From assembly GCA_013368315.1 (NCBI GenBank), contig JAACJM010000013.1:62001-126000 (forward strand): a DNA stretch of 64,000 bases. Direction: 5' to 3'. The translations under genes and the position numbers were made by a program. The notes below the pieces were generated by a model. The model worked only from the letters and a program-made list of their open reading frames with translations. It had not been told where the DNA came from and searched no databases. Shown in pieces: positions 11,417 through 23,665 of the stretch. Positions within the stretch are counted from its first letter, which is position 1; every line of letters starts with the position of its first letter. The DNA comes from Tetrapyrgos nigripes. Lineage: Eukaryota > Basidiomycota > Agaricomycetes > Agaricales > Campanellaceae.

Positions 11417-13351
11417 ATGTCTTCAGCAGCTTCTCAGGTTCGTCTCTCGAGTCTTGACATGAGCAGTACAGGACTAATGCGAATTTCTTCATTTCTCTTC
11501 CTCTCTCTCTTACACTTTACACCACTTTACATTTATATAGCCTAGGCCCCGTCCACGTCCCAAGCCTAAACCTAAAGCCGCCTCAGGTTCAGGCAATGTC
11601 AATGTCAGTAGTGATGGTAATGGCCCAAGTCCAACTCCGGTCTCAGCTTCGACGTATGAGATTCAAGATAGCGATGAGATGTTTATGAGAAATAAGACGA
11701 GAAATAGGGATGCCTGGGCTCAGCTGGAGAAATTGGATAGAGGTACGTCGCGTCGTAGTAACAGCGTTGTGTTGTGGACTAACGCGTCTCGTCATTATGC
11801 AGAGAAAGAAGCTAAAGGCAAACGAGTCGTCTCAGAGAGCGAAGACGACAGCGACCAGGAAAAGACACCGCAGCGAAAGTCCAAAGGAAAGAAAGCTGAG
11901 AAGAGTGCTTTACCCATTTGGGAGAGAGACAAGAAATTTAAACGGTGTGTGTCATTCTACGCGTTGGTGGACGCGTCTGCTAACACACGGTGTACACAGC
12001 TTTTTATCGCAGGACAAGTCAGATAGCGACGATTCGGACGATTCTATAACAATTTTGGATGACAATAAAACCCCTAATGCGAAGAACCTGAAGCGTAAAC
12101 GCGGTAGCAGAAGGAAGCAGAGTCGTTCGAGGTCTATAACTCCACCACCCCAGGTGTCAGAGCAGCAGCTGAAGATAGCTCGTGAACAGATACGGTGCGT
12201 TTTTGATTGCTCGGATTTTAATGCAGTAACTAATTTGGGTTGGAAATGATAGGAAAGTTCTTGGAGTTACTCGCGCCACCACATCGCCAGAAACAGAGGA
12301 CAACGAGTTCAAGTTGGACGATTCACCGGAAAAGCTGGACCCAGAGCTTGCCGCGTATGCTCAGAGACATGCTGCCAAGGCGCAAGCACACGCGCATAGA
12401 GGCTCCTCTACAGGACCCGAAGACAAGGTTACAATTCGAGTCAAGTGGCAGCCTCATCCGAACAATTCTAGTAAAAGTGCAACTGTCTCAGAGTTTAGGC
12501 TGGATAGGGTGTGTTTCCCTCATTTTTTGCCTTTCTTCTTCATCTCATGGTATTTCGATTTTAGAGCGACGACTTTTCGAGTCTATTTGAAGCTGTAGCT
12601 GAAGAAGCTGAAGTCTTACCGGATAACGTCGTAATGACCTATCGAGGAACTCGTGTCTTCCCTTCAGTGACACCTGAAGGTCGGAAGATATGGGGCCAGG
12701 CTGACTTTGGTGGGTCTTTGTATTTCCCTCGTTTTAACATTTATCCATACCATGTACATAGATGCATGTGACAAGTCAACATACGAGTATCTTCGTCAGC
12801 AAGAAGCCGCCGCCCGATACACCCAACCTCCTCCTAACCCAAAGCCAAAGCTGCAGCCAAAGTCGTCATCATGGACAAAGGACGGCGACAGTTCCGATGT
12901 TATTGTGCTTGGCTCAGATGACGAAGACGACGACGACGACGATGATATACAGATTGCATCACCCCCGGAACAAGCACCTGCCATGACTCCAGCAGCACCA
13001 GAGGAAGACACAGGAGACAAGTTCAAACTGGTGTTACGATCAGGGAAAACATCAAAGGACATCACTCTCACAGTTCGGCCAACAACGAAATGCGGTGCAA
13101 TCGTCAAGGCTTTCTTGAAGAAAGCAACCTTGGCTGATGCAAGCGAGTATGCTGACTTTATAGAAGGTGGTGAGACTAGTTCGGCCAAGCCAGCTGCTAA
13201 GAAGCCGCGGAAGAGTTTGAAGAAAAGTACGACCACGGCCGAACAGAAGACGCCGTCGCTGTGTGTGGATGGAGAGAGGGTCGGTAATGATACTGAGATT
13301 GGTGACCAGGATTTGGAGGATGGAGATATGATTGAGGTTGTGGGGTTGTAG
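11417..13351 (+). CDS. Rad60/Esc2/NIP45-like protein with two SUMO-like domains
   Basis: A nuclear genome-maintenance factor of the RENi family (Rad60, Esc2, NIP45), which uses SUMO-like domains in recombination repair and the SUMO pathway. The first exon is 11417-11437 and the second begins at 11541; five further introns are visible. The long disordered N-terminus holds Ser-acidic clusters of the SUMO-interacting type (DSDDSDDSITILDD; SSDVIVLGSDDEDDDD). SUMO-like domain 1 runs from KVTIRVKWQPHP to VFPSVTPEGRKIWGQADF. SUMO-like domain 2 runs from FKLVLRSGKTSKDITLTV to the C-terminus, LEDGDMIEVVGL, ending at TAG 13349-13351. The paired C-terminal domains and acidic linkers fit the family well. 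Confidence 0.85.
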
Positions 13352-13521
13352 GATTACCGGCTGTAGTTACTATGTAGATTGCAATTTGAGTACATATATA
13401 TTTGAGACTGACGGGCCGAGCAAAGTGATCCGCAGTTTCTTCCTTTCCCTCACTGTCAGCGCCCAAAAGTCTATTTAGGCAGAGCAGGCTTTCTCTCGCC
13501 TCAGCACATGTCCTCAGCGCC

Positions 13522-15365
13522 ATGAGCCACCAACGCTATTCTTCAGCCGACTTTGACGACTCTGGCAGGTCTTCTCCCAACCTCGCCGGTCTTGACTCAT
13601 CTTCTGCCCTCATCCTCGTCCACGACTCTAGTGATGAGGAGGCCCCTTTTGACTTTTCAGACGACGAGGACAACGTCAACAACAACCATGGAGCAGAAGA
13701 AGATGATGTCGACTCCCATTTTACACTCGGACGACCTTACATCCAGCCTCTCTCCTCAACATCAGTCTTTTTATATCTTCTCTCTCCCTATTTGAAACTC
13801 GGAGCAATGCTTCTACCCAATGTCAACCTACCTCTGAAATTCGGTCTTCCAGCCCTATTGGTCTCTGCAGTACTTTCGGCATTTGCAAGGCAGATATGGT
13901 ATATGCTTTCAAGGTATATGCGGAAGCCAGAGTTGGATGATATTATTGCCGATGGGTTTGCGAGGGGTAGAGGGAAGGAAGGGAGACGGAGAGTTTTGAG
14001 GACTTTGGTGAGAGCTGGGACGGGGGTGTTGAGGGTTTCGTTGGCTGTAATTTATCTGAGAGGTGTGTTCATACCGTCGTTGTATCACTGGTCTTCTAAA
14101 ACGAGCTCTGTGTGTTTTAGAATCCTCTCATTTACTACCTCAGCTGGTTCCCGATGACTTGACTCCAGTCCCTGCTTGGATTATGACCCTTTTACTGGGT
14201 GTCCTTCTCTTCCCGTTCAACCTAGCACAGTCGTTATCCTCGAAAAGAATTGTCTGGGCAACATGGATCTCAATAGCGACCTTTCTCTTATGGCTCTCAT
14301 GTGTCATATTTGCCTATTCTAAGGGCACCTTGGGGGTCAGCGCCAGTTATCTCAGAATGGGCAAGCTTTGGCAGAGCATCAGTGAGTAAAAAGCTTGCTT
14401 GACCTGCGTTCCTTGTGCCTTACGCGTGTTTTCCAGCCACTATCGCCTTCACATTCACATCCTCGACTACTCTCAGCTTGTATGCCTCACTAAAAGCTAA
14501 CAAAATCCCTCATTCATCCGTGACTTCAAAAAGTCCAATATCACGTTCCTTCAAGACCATTTCTCTCATCTCTGTAGCCGTAGCTGTCTGTTTAACTCTT
14601 CCCTTGGTATTCTTCGCTGCTGCACCGAATAATCCAAGTATCGTGAGTTCACAGCAAAAAGCTTTTTTTGTCGGTATGAGCTGAACTGAGTTCTTTTCCT
14701 AGCAGGACTCCCCTGGCGCCCGTGTAGCCCCATTCATTGTATCCCTGAAAGCTGCTACTCTATTCTTTGGAGTTCCCTCTGTACTCGTCACCACTCCATC
14801 CCTTCCGATTCCTGAACGAATCCGACGGAGTTTGTCATTCCAATTGTCAAAAATCCTCATCTTTATATTGGTCGTGGTACTCGCACTGGTACCAGACAGA
14901 GTCGCAGGGGTGTTGAGTGATGTCTTGATAGCATGTGGCCTTTCAGCGACTTATTTCTTACCAGGTGAGTTGGATTGGTGACATTTGTCGTACGGTCTTT
15001 CTAATAATCGTTTAATGTGATGTTGTATAGCCCTCGTCCACATAACAACCCACTTCTTCAAACGTCCACTCTCCATCGTCATCCCTAGCCTTTCCACTCC
15101 CAACACTCCTCTCCCTTCTTCCACTTTCGCCTCTGCCTCTACCTCATCAAATGGAAATGGGAACGGTATTGGAAGTGGAAGCAGCTTCCCACCCGAACCT
15201 CTAAACTCTGCACACGACCCATTGTTACAAAGAAAAGAAGCGGCGTTGCAGAAGAAACAGTTTAGGAAGAGACTTGTTTGGGATTTTGGGGTTTGGGTGC
15301 TTTTGTTGCCCGTTGGGGGAGGAGGGTTTGTTTGGGCTGTTGGGACGTTGGCTGGGAGGTGGTGA
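13522..15365 (+). CDS. AAAP-family (SLC38-like) amino-acid transporter
   Basis: A multi-pass membrane protein with a cytosolic acidic N-terminus of about 75 residues (DFDDSGRSSPNLAG; DFSDDEDNVN). The hydrophobic region starts at LYLLSPYLKLGAMLLP, and there are about ten predicted helices. The diagnostic segment is LRMGKLWQSIS followed after an intron by TIAFTFTSSTTLSLYASLK, typical of fungal AAAP transporters, which move amino acids across vacuolar or plasma membranes. Four introns of about 55-75 bp are visible, near 14060, 14385, 14640 and 14966. The C-terminus ends in a helix (VWVLLLPVGGGGFVWAVG) and GRW before TGA at 15363-15365. Substrate and membrane cannot be read from sequence. Confidence 0.8.
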
Positions 15366-16926
15366 ATGTGCTGAATGTGGGCTGGCTGGCGCGGGAGTGA
15401 TGACGGTGAGGTGGGTTGAGGGTTGTGGGGTTGTGGAGTCTTGAGCGTTGTGCTCGTCTTCCCTTCTTCCTTTCCTAAGCCTCGGGTTGGATGCTAGCAT
15501 AGTATGGGACCGACTATGGGTGTCGTGTCACTTCACTGACCCTATGCAAAAGTTACTGGGTTTGTATACTGTATATTTTTATTTCTCCTTTGATCAGACT
15601 TTTGGCTCGTTATTCCGATCTCCTTTGTCTTTATCGTTCTACTTGTTGATTTGGTAGTACCTTGTTTCCTGTTTTGTTTGGCGTCTATTTGACTTTTTTT
15701 CTCTCGTTTTGAATGCACTATGTAGCTACAGACCACAGTCTGGCTTTTACATAATTGTCATCACAAAAAAAGCGAGTATCTTCTGAGCAAAGACAAGCCG
15801 CATAAGCTGTCGTAGGTGATAACTATTATTCCAGACCTTAAACTGCTATCCAAAATCCTGTATTTAAGTACGAGGTCAAAAATAAAGTTCGGCATCAAAA
15901 TTATATTTGAAAGAACAATCTCGATATTGTATGCTTGAATTGCAGTATCCATGGATCTACCTACACTTATCGAAACAAAAAAGGATATGGAACCCATAGG
16001 AGGAAATAAGCTAAAGACAAAAGATGTTACATGTGAGATTCATAAGTGTGACTTGTCTTAGACTGACATCGGAAATCTTCCACTTGGGAAGAACGTCGGA
16101 AAAGAAGTTGGGATTTGAGTGGTTTGAGATAATCTTTGACACTACATGGCATGTCTTTCTGACATGTCTTAAAGAAGCTATCTATCTACTTACAGCTGGA
16201 CGACAAAAGATCATTTCCAGAAGTACAAGCCAAGACTGAAAGATATCACTTACGAGAAAGACAAGGCTCACACACCTTAGATACAGTGAACTTCTACTAA
16301 CCGTTGAAGTGCTCACTATTATGGCAAGAGTCGGATGTCACAGAAAAATACTGGGATATGTAGGACGACTTATAGTTCCTAAACTTAGGTACACAGTAAT
16401 TCTAGTAGCAGTGGTAAGCCCTGAACACCTCTCATTCTTGACAAGAGGCAAGTGTAATTTTGCCCTTAACCGCCTGGTTCATCTAAGCTGAACTGTGAGA
16501 AAAGGTATCCTTTCAGTAGCTGCAAGCTTCGTATTTCAAATGGTAAACTGCAAGGCGGACAAGTCATCTCCATGTCATAAGCAAGAAGATGCTGTTTGAG
16601 CCTGTCTGAGTCAACAGTCTGCTGGAGAATCTCGGCCATAAATTTATTATCGTACATAGCAGTGAAAAAAGTCTCAATCACATTGGAGGTGATGACTACA
16701 TTTACAAAACAGGTAATGATAATGATGATGGAATACTAGGTAGGATAGCAATAATAGGATAGTGGCGATGATAACATAGACGGATATGTAATCAAGGAGA
16801 CAAAAAGGTATAGGCAATCACAGCAGATTTGGGTATTAGGCAATGAGATGATACGAAGGGTATAGAAGTGGAAGCAAAAGGGATGGATAGAGATGGAGAC
16901 AGGCGAAAACGAAGACCAAGAAGCAA
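15366..16926. other. Intergenic, about 1.5 kb, mostly unexplained
   Basis: No convincing gene. A minus-strand frame at 16466-16681 (71 residues, with PPCSLPFEIRSLQLLKG) is the least random-looking stretch and could be an exon remnant. It has no family I recognise and no visible partner exons. Confidence 0.35.
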
Positions 16927-18884
16927 CTACACAGCCACTGTCCCTGTTGCCGCAGCGGTAGGATTGACGACACTGGATGAAGCACTAGGAGCGACAGGAG
17001 GAGACAGTTCACTGGTAGTACCAGGGACAACGGCAACAGTGGATGTTAGAGTGGAGACAGTGGATGTTGAGTTAGTGATAGCAGTGGATGTTGTGATAGC
17101 AGTGGACGTCGAGGTAGCAATAGCAGTAGGTAAGCTTTTAGCAGCCTCTTCAGCGTCCTCAGCAGCAGCCATTTCCTTGGCAAGGCGCTGAAAATGTTCG
17201 TTTTCATCTTCAGACTCGGCGTCAGAGTCTGTTGCATCATCGTCATCATCATCGGGAATCTTGCCAAAGACCTGTCTGCACAAAGTCACCAACTTGCAAT
17301 GAAGAGGGGGAACAAATGATTTACTTATCCCACCATGTTAGCGTGTCTACAGCCCACTTTTTGCTACCAGTCTGAAATCTTGAGACGACATCCTTGTGGA
17401 AGGTGTCATAGCGAAATTTTCGATCCATGATTTCCCAGCTTTCTACATCAGAGAGTGCAAACCTTACCTATAAAGAAAGAGACATTAGCAGAAAGCCATG
17501 ATAGAAGAACAGTACTCACTTGGCAGCAAACCATGGCAATGAAACCAGGCTCGATCCGTTTGATGCCATTGCTGCGGGCATTAGAGTTGCGAGGTGCCTT
17601 CGAGTAGTCACTGATACCGTTAATGGCACGGGACTCGCCAAATAAAAAAGCACGGGCAGTCTGTATATGACTCAGAGTATTAGTATGAGCTGAGCATAGA
17701 ACAATTGGAGGAAGCTCACCCTGACCAAAATAGGAGAGCGAAAGAGACCTTGATACTTGTTTTTTGGTTGATACAGTTCTGGGTCGTAGCAAAACCATGG
17801 AAGGCTGGAGTTGTCGACTTTTGAGGCACCATCCTTCATCTTAGTCCTCACCCTGTGGATAACGTTAGTACAGAGAACAAAAACAAGACAGAGTTGGGAT
17901 CTACTTCTCTGGGTTTCTGATGAAGGCCTCTCTTAATTTCAGAGGGCAAAGGAGCATGCTGGTATGAGGGTGAGTGAATCCACGAGCAGACTTTGAGACT
18001 TCATCCGGGGACAGGGGAGGGTTGAGAAGATCAGAGAGAGGTTTTGAAAGCATATAAGATAGTATTTTCGACTTCAAAAGGTTGGTATCAGAGCATCGAG
18101 CTTGGCTTGCTTGTTGTTCCAACTACAAGCTTACGTCAGAAACGAGAAAACGAAAGGCAAAGGCAGAAGGTAACAATGAGGGCGAAAACGAAAAGCAAAG
18201 GCAGAAGGTAACAATGAGGGCGAAAACGAAAAGCAAAGGCAGAAGGTAACAATGATGGCGAAAATGAAAAGCAAAGGTAACAATGATGGCGATGACGACG
18301 TACCCATGTAATGAAGTGTTCAAGGTCAGCAGTCGATTCTCTACCCATTAGCTCCAAGAGGTGTTTTTGAAGACCAGGTACGCGGTTCAAAAACTTGTGA
18401 TATACCTGCTTGTGCCACTCTTTATCGGCGTCTGATCTTTAACTTGTGTTAGTATACAATGGAAGGCCTGGACATGACAGGACTTACAAGTCTTCCAAGA
18501 TTGGGTCGTCAGGGTTTCCATCTAGGGCCCAGCTGACATGGCAGACGTTACCAATGCCAGTGTAAGGAGACCTCATTCTGTAAAACCATTGAGCGGCATA
18601 GCGAAAGGGTTTCAGGGATTCCTGCCTTAAAGAAAGTAAGGCGTTACTAGATAATAAGTTAGAAGAAGAGTTGTGACTCACATTTGGTTGCGTTTGCGTT
18701 TTTTGGCGTTGCCGATGCGCTCTAATGCTTCTTGAGGTACTGATTGAACGTTGTTCTCCTGTTCCTGAGAGTCAGCATGTGAACGCTTGTGAGTTTGAAG
18801 CTCATTGAGAGCAGGTGTGGTTTGGGAATTGCTGGGGCGGAGAGGAATAGACGCAGGAGGAACAGACACGGGAGGAAGGCTCAT
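16927..18884 (-). CDS. DUF6698 family protein
   Basis: This family is strongly expanded in Agaricomycetes, often near transposons, and its function is unknown. About seven exons. The N-terminus starts MSLPPVSVPPASIPL, with a basic patch, AKKRKRN, that could be a nuclear signal. Conserved blocks in order are AAQWFYRMRSPYTGIGNVC, VYHKFLNRVPGLQKHLLEL, STADLEHFITW, CSDTNLLKSKILSYM, STRGFTHPHTS-like KSARGFTHPHTSMLLCPL, then NKYQGLFRSPILVR, ARAFLFGESRAI and RIEPGFIAMVCCQVRFALS. The final exon is acidic, then Ser/Thr/Ala-rich low complexity, ending TGTVAV. The fourth intron (18123-18303) holds a minisatellite. The frame looks intact, so it may be functional. Confidence 0.8.
18132..18292. repeat. 38-bp minisatellite inside a DUF6698 intron
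   Basis: The phrase GGTAACAATGA recurs at 18169, 18207, 18245 and 18276. The first two spacings are 38 bp; the last is 31 bp because GGCAGAA is missing. The array fills most of the 181 bp intron 18123-18303, whose splice sites (TGG|GTACGT and GTAG|TTGG) keep the protein frame. Confidence 0.88.
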
Positions 18885-19262
18885 GGTGGTTCAGTGTAAA
18901 GGACCAATAAGTCATGAGACCTTTAAATTTACGGGCAAATCGGGCAATCGGGCAAAAATCGGGCAAATTGAGTTAAACGAATCAGGCGAAGATCAACATT
19001 GAGCGCCGAAGATCAGCAGTTCTTTGGTATATACAGTAGCGGTCAATATTAGGTATATAAGAGAGCATAGAGAGTAAAGAGTGGAAGATCAGTGGTCAAT
19101 AGGTATATGAGAGTATCAGTCATTAGCTACGGAGGTATATAAATGCAAGTCATCAGCTATGGATGTATATAAATGCAAGTCGTCAGCGATCAATAGGTAT
19201 AAGAGTGCAACGTAGTGCTAAGTCATTGGTAGTCCATGGAAAGAAGAGTCTACTACGCTCTA
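18885..19262. other. Intergenic with short AGGTATAT-type repeats
   Basis: Between the DUF6698 start and the 3' end of the next gene. The DNA carries imperfect repeats of TATATAAATGCAAGTC and GGTATATRAGAG between about 19030 and 19205, without coding potential. Confidence 0.45.
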
Positions 19263-20570
19263 CTAGAGTGATACCTTGGCCTTCTTGACCTGCCTAGCAT
19301 CTCCTTCGTCATCATCATGGTATCGTTTGCGTGAGAACTTGTTTGAAGTTCCAGCAGAGCACGCTGAAGGAAATTGAGCGTTGGACTGAAAAAGATCGGT
19401 GAGCCAAGGGAAAGAAATGTCAAAAAATCTATGTAAGAGGCTTACTTTCTTCTTTTGGCCAGAAGTTCTCTTGGGTGCTGCAGGCTTCGGCAATAGATCA
19501 AAAGTCAAGGAGCTATGAGGGCGCCCCAATTCCATCGTGTGCTGGTAACCTGGGATGTTAATCTGATGATGGTTGGCAGGGACAGGCTCTGGGTCGGAGT
19601 CACCACCATCCAGAGTAGGGGCAACAAAGGCATATGTGCGGGATAGGCCTGGTGTAGTGTAGAGCCCGTCAGGCAAGTGATGGAATATGCAAGGATGGCC
19701 ACCGTCCACTTCGATGGTAGTTGGTGGGGCTGTAGCATTGAAAAAGGAAGGGTTCGTTGGGGGTAAGGAGGGGGGTGCAGTAGACGATATGCTGAGAATT
19801 CCATCATTCCAAGAAGAAACAATGAAGGGAGGTGCAGAGGCACTGGCAGAGGCACTGGCAGTCGGTGCAGAACCAGCAGCAACGGTGACGCTAGCAGGAG
19901 CGGTGGCAGGAGGAGTGGTGACGGTGGCAGGAGGAGCAGTGATGCTGGCAGGAGTGGTGACGGTGGCAGGAGGAGCAGTGACGGCAGCAGGAGGAGCTCG
20001 AAGAGGAAGGACCGTAATGATCTGTGGTTGGGCCGGTGTATGGATGTGATTCGGTGGGGTCCAGACAATCACTGGCATCGGTATAGCTGGACTGGGAAGA
20101 AATTGTGGAGGAAGGGAGGCAGTCATGTTGGGGAGGCTGTTCAACCTCTCCATCATGACTCTAGTTGCCTCTTGGAGAACTCGAGTCGATTCTCGACTAT
20201 ACAAGTATATGTCCTCGCACAGCTGGTCATACTGTACTTGAGTCCGGGCGGGATTAGTGAGAATCCTGTCACTAACGTAGCCTGTACGCTCTTCGAGGTT
20301 GGGGAACCGAAGTGGGCCAGTCTGTGGTGGGTAAGAGGGTGGATAGGGGATAGGACGGCCTGAAGACGTGTAGACCCGTGAACTGTACCACACCGCTCTG
20401 TCCTCCGCCTTGTAGAGACGTTCATCTTCCAGTGCGATCTCATAGTTGTAATCTGGATCCTCGATATTGTCGCTATAATGTCGGTGAGAGAGGTAAGAGT
20501 CGACGAAGTTTTGAAATGACCACTGCACGGAGGCGTCCTGTCGAAAGGAGGGAGGGAAGTCTGACGCCAT
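19263..20570 (-). CDS. Hypothetical Pro/Thr/Ala-rich protein
   Basis: Not recognised. Two exons (19446-20570 and 19263-19385) are joined across a 60 bp GT-AG intron; together they are 1248 nt, giving 415 residues. The N-terminal 150 residues are ordinary and aromatic-rich (WSFQNFVDSYLSHRHY; RAVWYSSRVYTSSGR). The centre is low complexity with repeated TAPPATVT and ASASASA stretches. The C-terminus is basic, with a possible nuclear signal (KRYHDDDEG...VKKAKVSL). It sits head-to-tail behind the DUF6698 gene on the same strand, a pairing that may be accessory cargo, though nothing shows a shared function. Reading through the intron also stays open, so a 435-residue form is possible. Confidence 0.6.
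   Translation of the reverse strand: MASDFPPSFRQDASVQWSFQNFVDSYLSHRHYSDNIEDPDYNYEIALEDERLYKAEDRAVWYSSRVYTSSGRPIPYPPSYPPQTGPLRFPNLEERTGYVSDRILTNPARTQVQYDQLCEDIYLYSRESTRVLQEATRVMMERLNSLPNMTASLPPQFLPSPAIPMPVIVWTPPNHIHTPAQPQIITVLPLRAPPAAVTAPPATVTTPASITAPPATVTTPPATAPASVTVAAGSAPTASASASASAPPFIVSSWNDGILSISSTAPPSLPPTNPSFFNATAPPTTIEVDGGHPCIFHHLPDGLYTTPGLSRTYAFVAPTLDGGDSDPEPVPANHHQINIPGYQHTMELGRPHSSLTFDLLPKPAAPKRTSGQKKKVSLLHRFFDISFPWLTDLFQSNAQFPSACSAGTSNKFSRKRYHDDDEGDARQVKKAKVSL
19850..20000. repeat. Short GGAGGAGCAGTGACGGTGGCAG-type coding repeats
   Basis: Degenerate 15-30 bp units encode the Ala/Pro/Thr stretch of the hypothetical gene. They read as PPATVTTPA-type repeats on the minus strand. Confidence 0.6.
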
Positions 20571-21614
20571 AGATAGAAATGAGTGAATGTGACTAGTGAG
20601 GAGTAGAACGAGTGGTGGCTTGGAATCAAAGTTGAGAGTGAAGTTGGGGTGTATATCACCGAGCTGGCTTTTATACAGGAAATCCTCGATCTGTTGTTTT
20701 GCACTATTTTAGAAGAAATGGAGGCTCTACAGACCTTCTGAGGCTTACGAGCAGCCACTCGAGGGTTGAATGACCAGGTTAGTGGACATTGCAACGACTG
20801 AACATTGATCGGCTCAAGCGGCTATCGGGCATTGACTTTGGAAGCTTCTTGTGAGAAAAGAAAAGGTCGAAAAACAAGTATGTATCGGCCATACTTGTAG
20901 GACCAAGTTTTATGGACGAAGGAGACACGAAAAGAGGACAACAAGGAGAGGTGGCTTCAGGATAAGGATGGCTTTTAGAGTCTTCACCGCCGTTCCAGAT
21001 CTGCAGTCTGTCTTTAGGTACGCGGTTTGAAATACCAAAAAAGCATGACATGACGCACTGAGTTACATGACGTTTAATGAAGGCGGGATTGCCATGGACA
21101 TTGGATCAACCTAAAAAGACCCTGACGACGACGCCCACAAAAACCAAAATTGTACGAGAATTTTGGAGCCATAATTAAAGCTGCTGCGGTGGTTGAGCAG
21201 TCGCTATCACGGTTTAAGTTTGTGTGTACGTACCAGATGCATGTGGTGCGCTCCTATATCAAAAAAGGTAGTACGGGGTCCTCGGAAAGACAGCGCCATT
21301 GACAGGGAATTACTAGAACACTATCCTGCAAAAATCCCTCGTCACCAATCCCAGTATAACCCCAGCACGTATAGCCATCAATGCGTTCTATGTTACTCTT
21401 GCATTTTTGGGAGAATCAATTACTGCCATCCAGAACTGTTCATCGGAACGATTTAACGTCTGAGAAATATACAAGAAAAAAAAGAAAGACAGCAAGACAT
21501 AGGTGGCATAAGCTATGACTTCGGTATCAATAAGAGAAGAAAAAGGTGAAGGTGCACAAAGGAATGGGTCTCTCCACGGGACAAATCCGACTAGGAGACT
21601 ACAAAAAGTGACGG
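20571..21614. other. Intergenic, no gene recognised
   Basis: About 1 kb holding the promoter of the upstream minus-strand gene and the 3' region of the next. I found no conserved coding pattern, hairpin array or RNA gene. Short frames on both strands look random. Confidence 0.4.
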
Positions 21615-23568
21615 CTAAGATAACCGGTCAACTTTTCGGGATAGAAGCTGATTATTAGAGAAGGCATCAAGTTTGGTAGTTTGTGAGGTAGCTATATGCA
21701 TTCGATTTGCTAGTAATGTAAGTGGAGTATTCTCGGCGAGTGCAGCGGGCACAAAAGCAGGTAAGGAAGGAGCAAGATGAGATGAGGAGATGGAGACAGA
21801 GTCATTGGGCCGAAGATTGGTCACAGCGGAAGAACCATCTTGCGTGAGTGCAGGATGCAGCAAGGAGATGGTAGTCGTCGTCGAAGCATGGGATGGAGGG
21901 TTGTTCGAAATAATAGGTCTTGGAAGTACAAATTTCTTGTTAACGGGTTTGACTGGCAATTCGGCAGCTGTGGTTGCACCAGTTTTCGACAGCTCCTTCT
22001 CCTTCAGCTCCTTCTCAGCTTTACTTCTCTGCACCTTCTCTGCCTGCTTCTTGAGCCCATCGATGATGCTTCCTTTCACAGGTGCCGGTTTCGTGGGTGG
22101 TTGCAAGTGGGTGGTGGTGTTGGTGTTGGGTTTCGTAGTATGCGCATGCGATGAAGAGGAAGAGGAAGCAGAAGTAGAAGCATTCTCAGCTTTACTAGCA
22201 GTAGCATTGGCATGAGAAGCAGCGTTTATCTTGGCGATACTGAAGGGGTTTGGTTTGTACTGGACAGATTCTTCGCGTGTAGAGAGGTCAAGGTCGTTCC
22301 AGAGCTTGGTGTCTGCAGAGGAGGGCTCAGTAGAGGAAGCAAGAGCAGATGAGGCTTCGTCATCAGAGGGTTCTGAGTCCGAGTCTGCATATGCATATCT
22401 GGACGATCTCAGGTTGAAAGACCAGACGTCACTAAAGTGGAGGAAGAGGAGTGGAAGGTGCTCCCATTGGACAGCTACCGAGATGTCCAGGCCCAGGACC
22501 AGAGGATCTCCATGAGCTGGCGTCTGAGTGGATGTCTGGGAAGATCTCCGAAAGAGGTGTTCTTCTCCTGCCCTCACAAGAGACACGTCTGGAATCCTTT
22601 TCACCCTTCTTCCTCTTATTCGTCCCCCGGTCTTCCTGTTCCTGACTGAGCCTCTTAGTCTCCCTCTATCTTCTCCTCTGCTCACGAACAGTCTCCAAGC
22701 CTTCTTGATCCCATCTGATACTTGCCCCAGAACTACCGGACGACGTTCTCGAGTTGAAAGACGTGGTTGACAACGGTCTCAAGGATGACGCGGTCGACAA
22801 GCATGAACCAGAACGTGCACGAGCGGCCATCATAACAGCTGACTCGACAGAAAGACGGTTGTTGTCAATGTTGCTGTCAATGTTGCCTTCGATGGAGCTG
22901 GGAGCACCGATAGAGGATGTCGTTGAGCCACTACGAACAGCTGGGAGTCTCATTGTCAACGGGAGACCGAGACCAAGAATACTACGTTTCTTCCTCATCA
23001 TAGTCCGTGCAGCCTCGGGACCAGCTGTTAGAGCACCAGCCTCAAAGCTGCTCGACGAAGTGCGAACAGTCTGGGCACGGCCCTTCTTCTCCTTTTCCTT
23101 CTTATCCTCCTTGTCCTTCCTTGTCTTCTTCTTCTCTCTGGTGGATTCATCCTCGTCCTTGAATTTCTTCTCGCCTTTGGCTTTAGTCTTCTTGTCGTTC
23201 TCCTTGCCTTTCCTCTCGTCTTTCTTCTCCATAGGAGCGTCATCACCAGGAGCGCCGTTCTTCAGCTGTGCCCAGCTGCTGATATGCGCTAGAGAACGCA
23301 TGGAACGCATGGAACCCAAGGCAATGGAACCTTGGTTGTTGCTGGGTTCGGTGCCAGCAGAAGATGGCGGTGCAAGCAAGCCACCCATGGTTGGCATAGC
23401 AGAACGAGAGGTGCTAATTGGTGCTGGACGACAGTCATCAGAGACTACTCGGTCAATGTTGACGTTGAGTAGCTGAGGATTTGAGATATTCCTGGCATCA
23501 TAGGCAGGAGCAGCAAACGTAGGTGAGTTCAGGACAATACCAGAATCCAACTTTGTGTACACTGGCAT
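21615..23568 (-). pseudogene. Low-complexity charged protein gene, reading frame interrupted
   Basis: The 5' part (23568 to about 22670) starts MPVYTKLDSGIVLNSP, has a long Lys/Glu/Asp stretch and ends at RWDQEGLETVREQRRR followed by TAG. The same frame continues past that TAG as RETKRLSQEQEDRG and GRRRTPLSEIFPDIHSD, which reads like coding sequence. A single-base nonsense change (GAG to TAG) is therefore likely. It stops again after TPLPPL, and a different frame then carries an acidic, Ser-rich 3' part (RYAYADSDSEPSDDE to LLSRKVDRLS). A short intron near 22430-22480 could join the last two parts, but the splice phases I tried do not keep frame. Function unknown; probably intracellular. Confidence 0.5.
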
Positions 23569-23665
23569 CGACGTTTTGCAGGCGGAAAACGCAGAGAAAT
23601 GACTTGCTAAGCGCCTTCTAAAATGCGTGATACCATTTTTCGAAATAATCGACTGGCGTCACATC

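Noticed and set aside
19687..20049. Plus-strand Gly/Val/Ala-rich frame
   Set aside because: Antisense of the TAPPATV-type repeats in the minus-strand hypothetical gene.
22754..23476. Plus-strand 240-residue hydrophobic frame
   Set aside because: It mirrors the Lys/Glu-rich minus-strand coding region; antisense of GAG/AAG codons gives Leu/Phe/Ser runs that imitate membrane helices.
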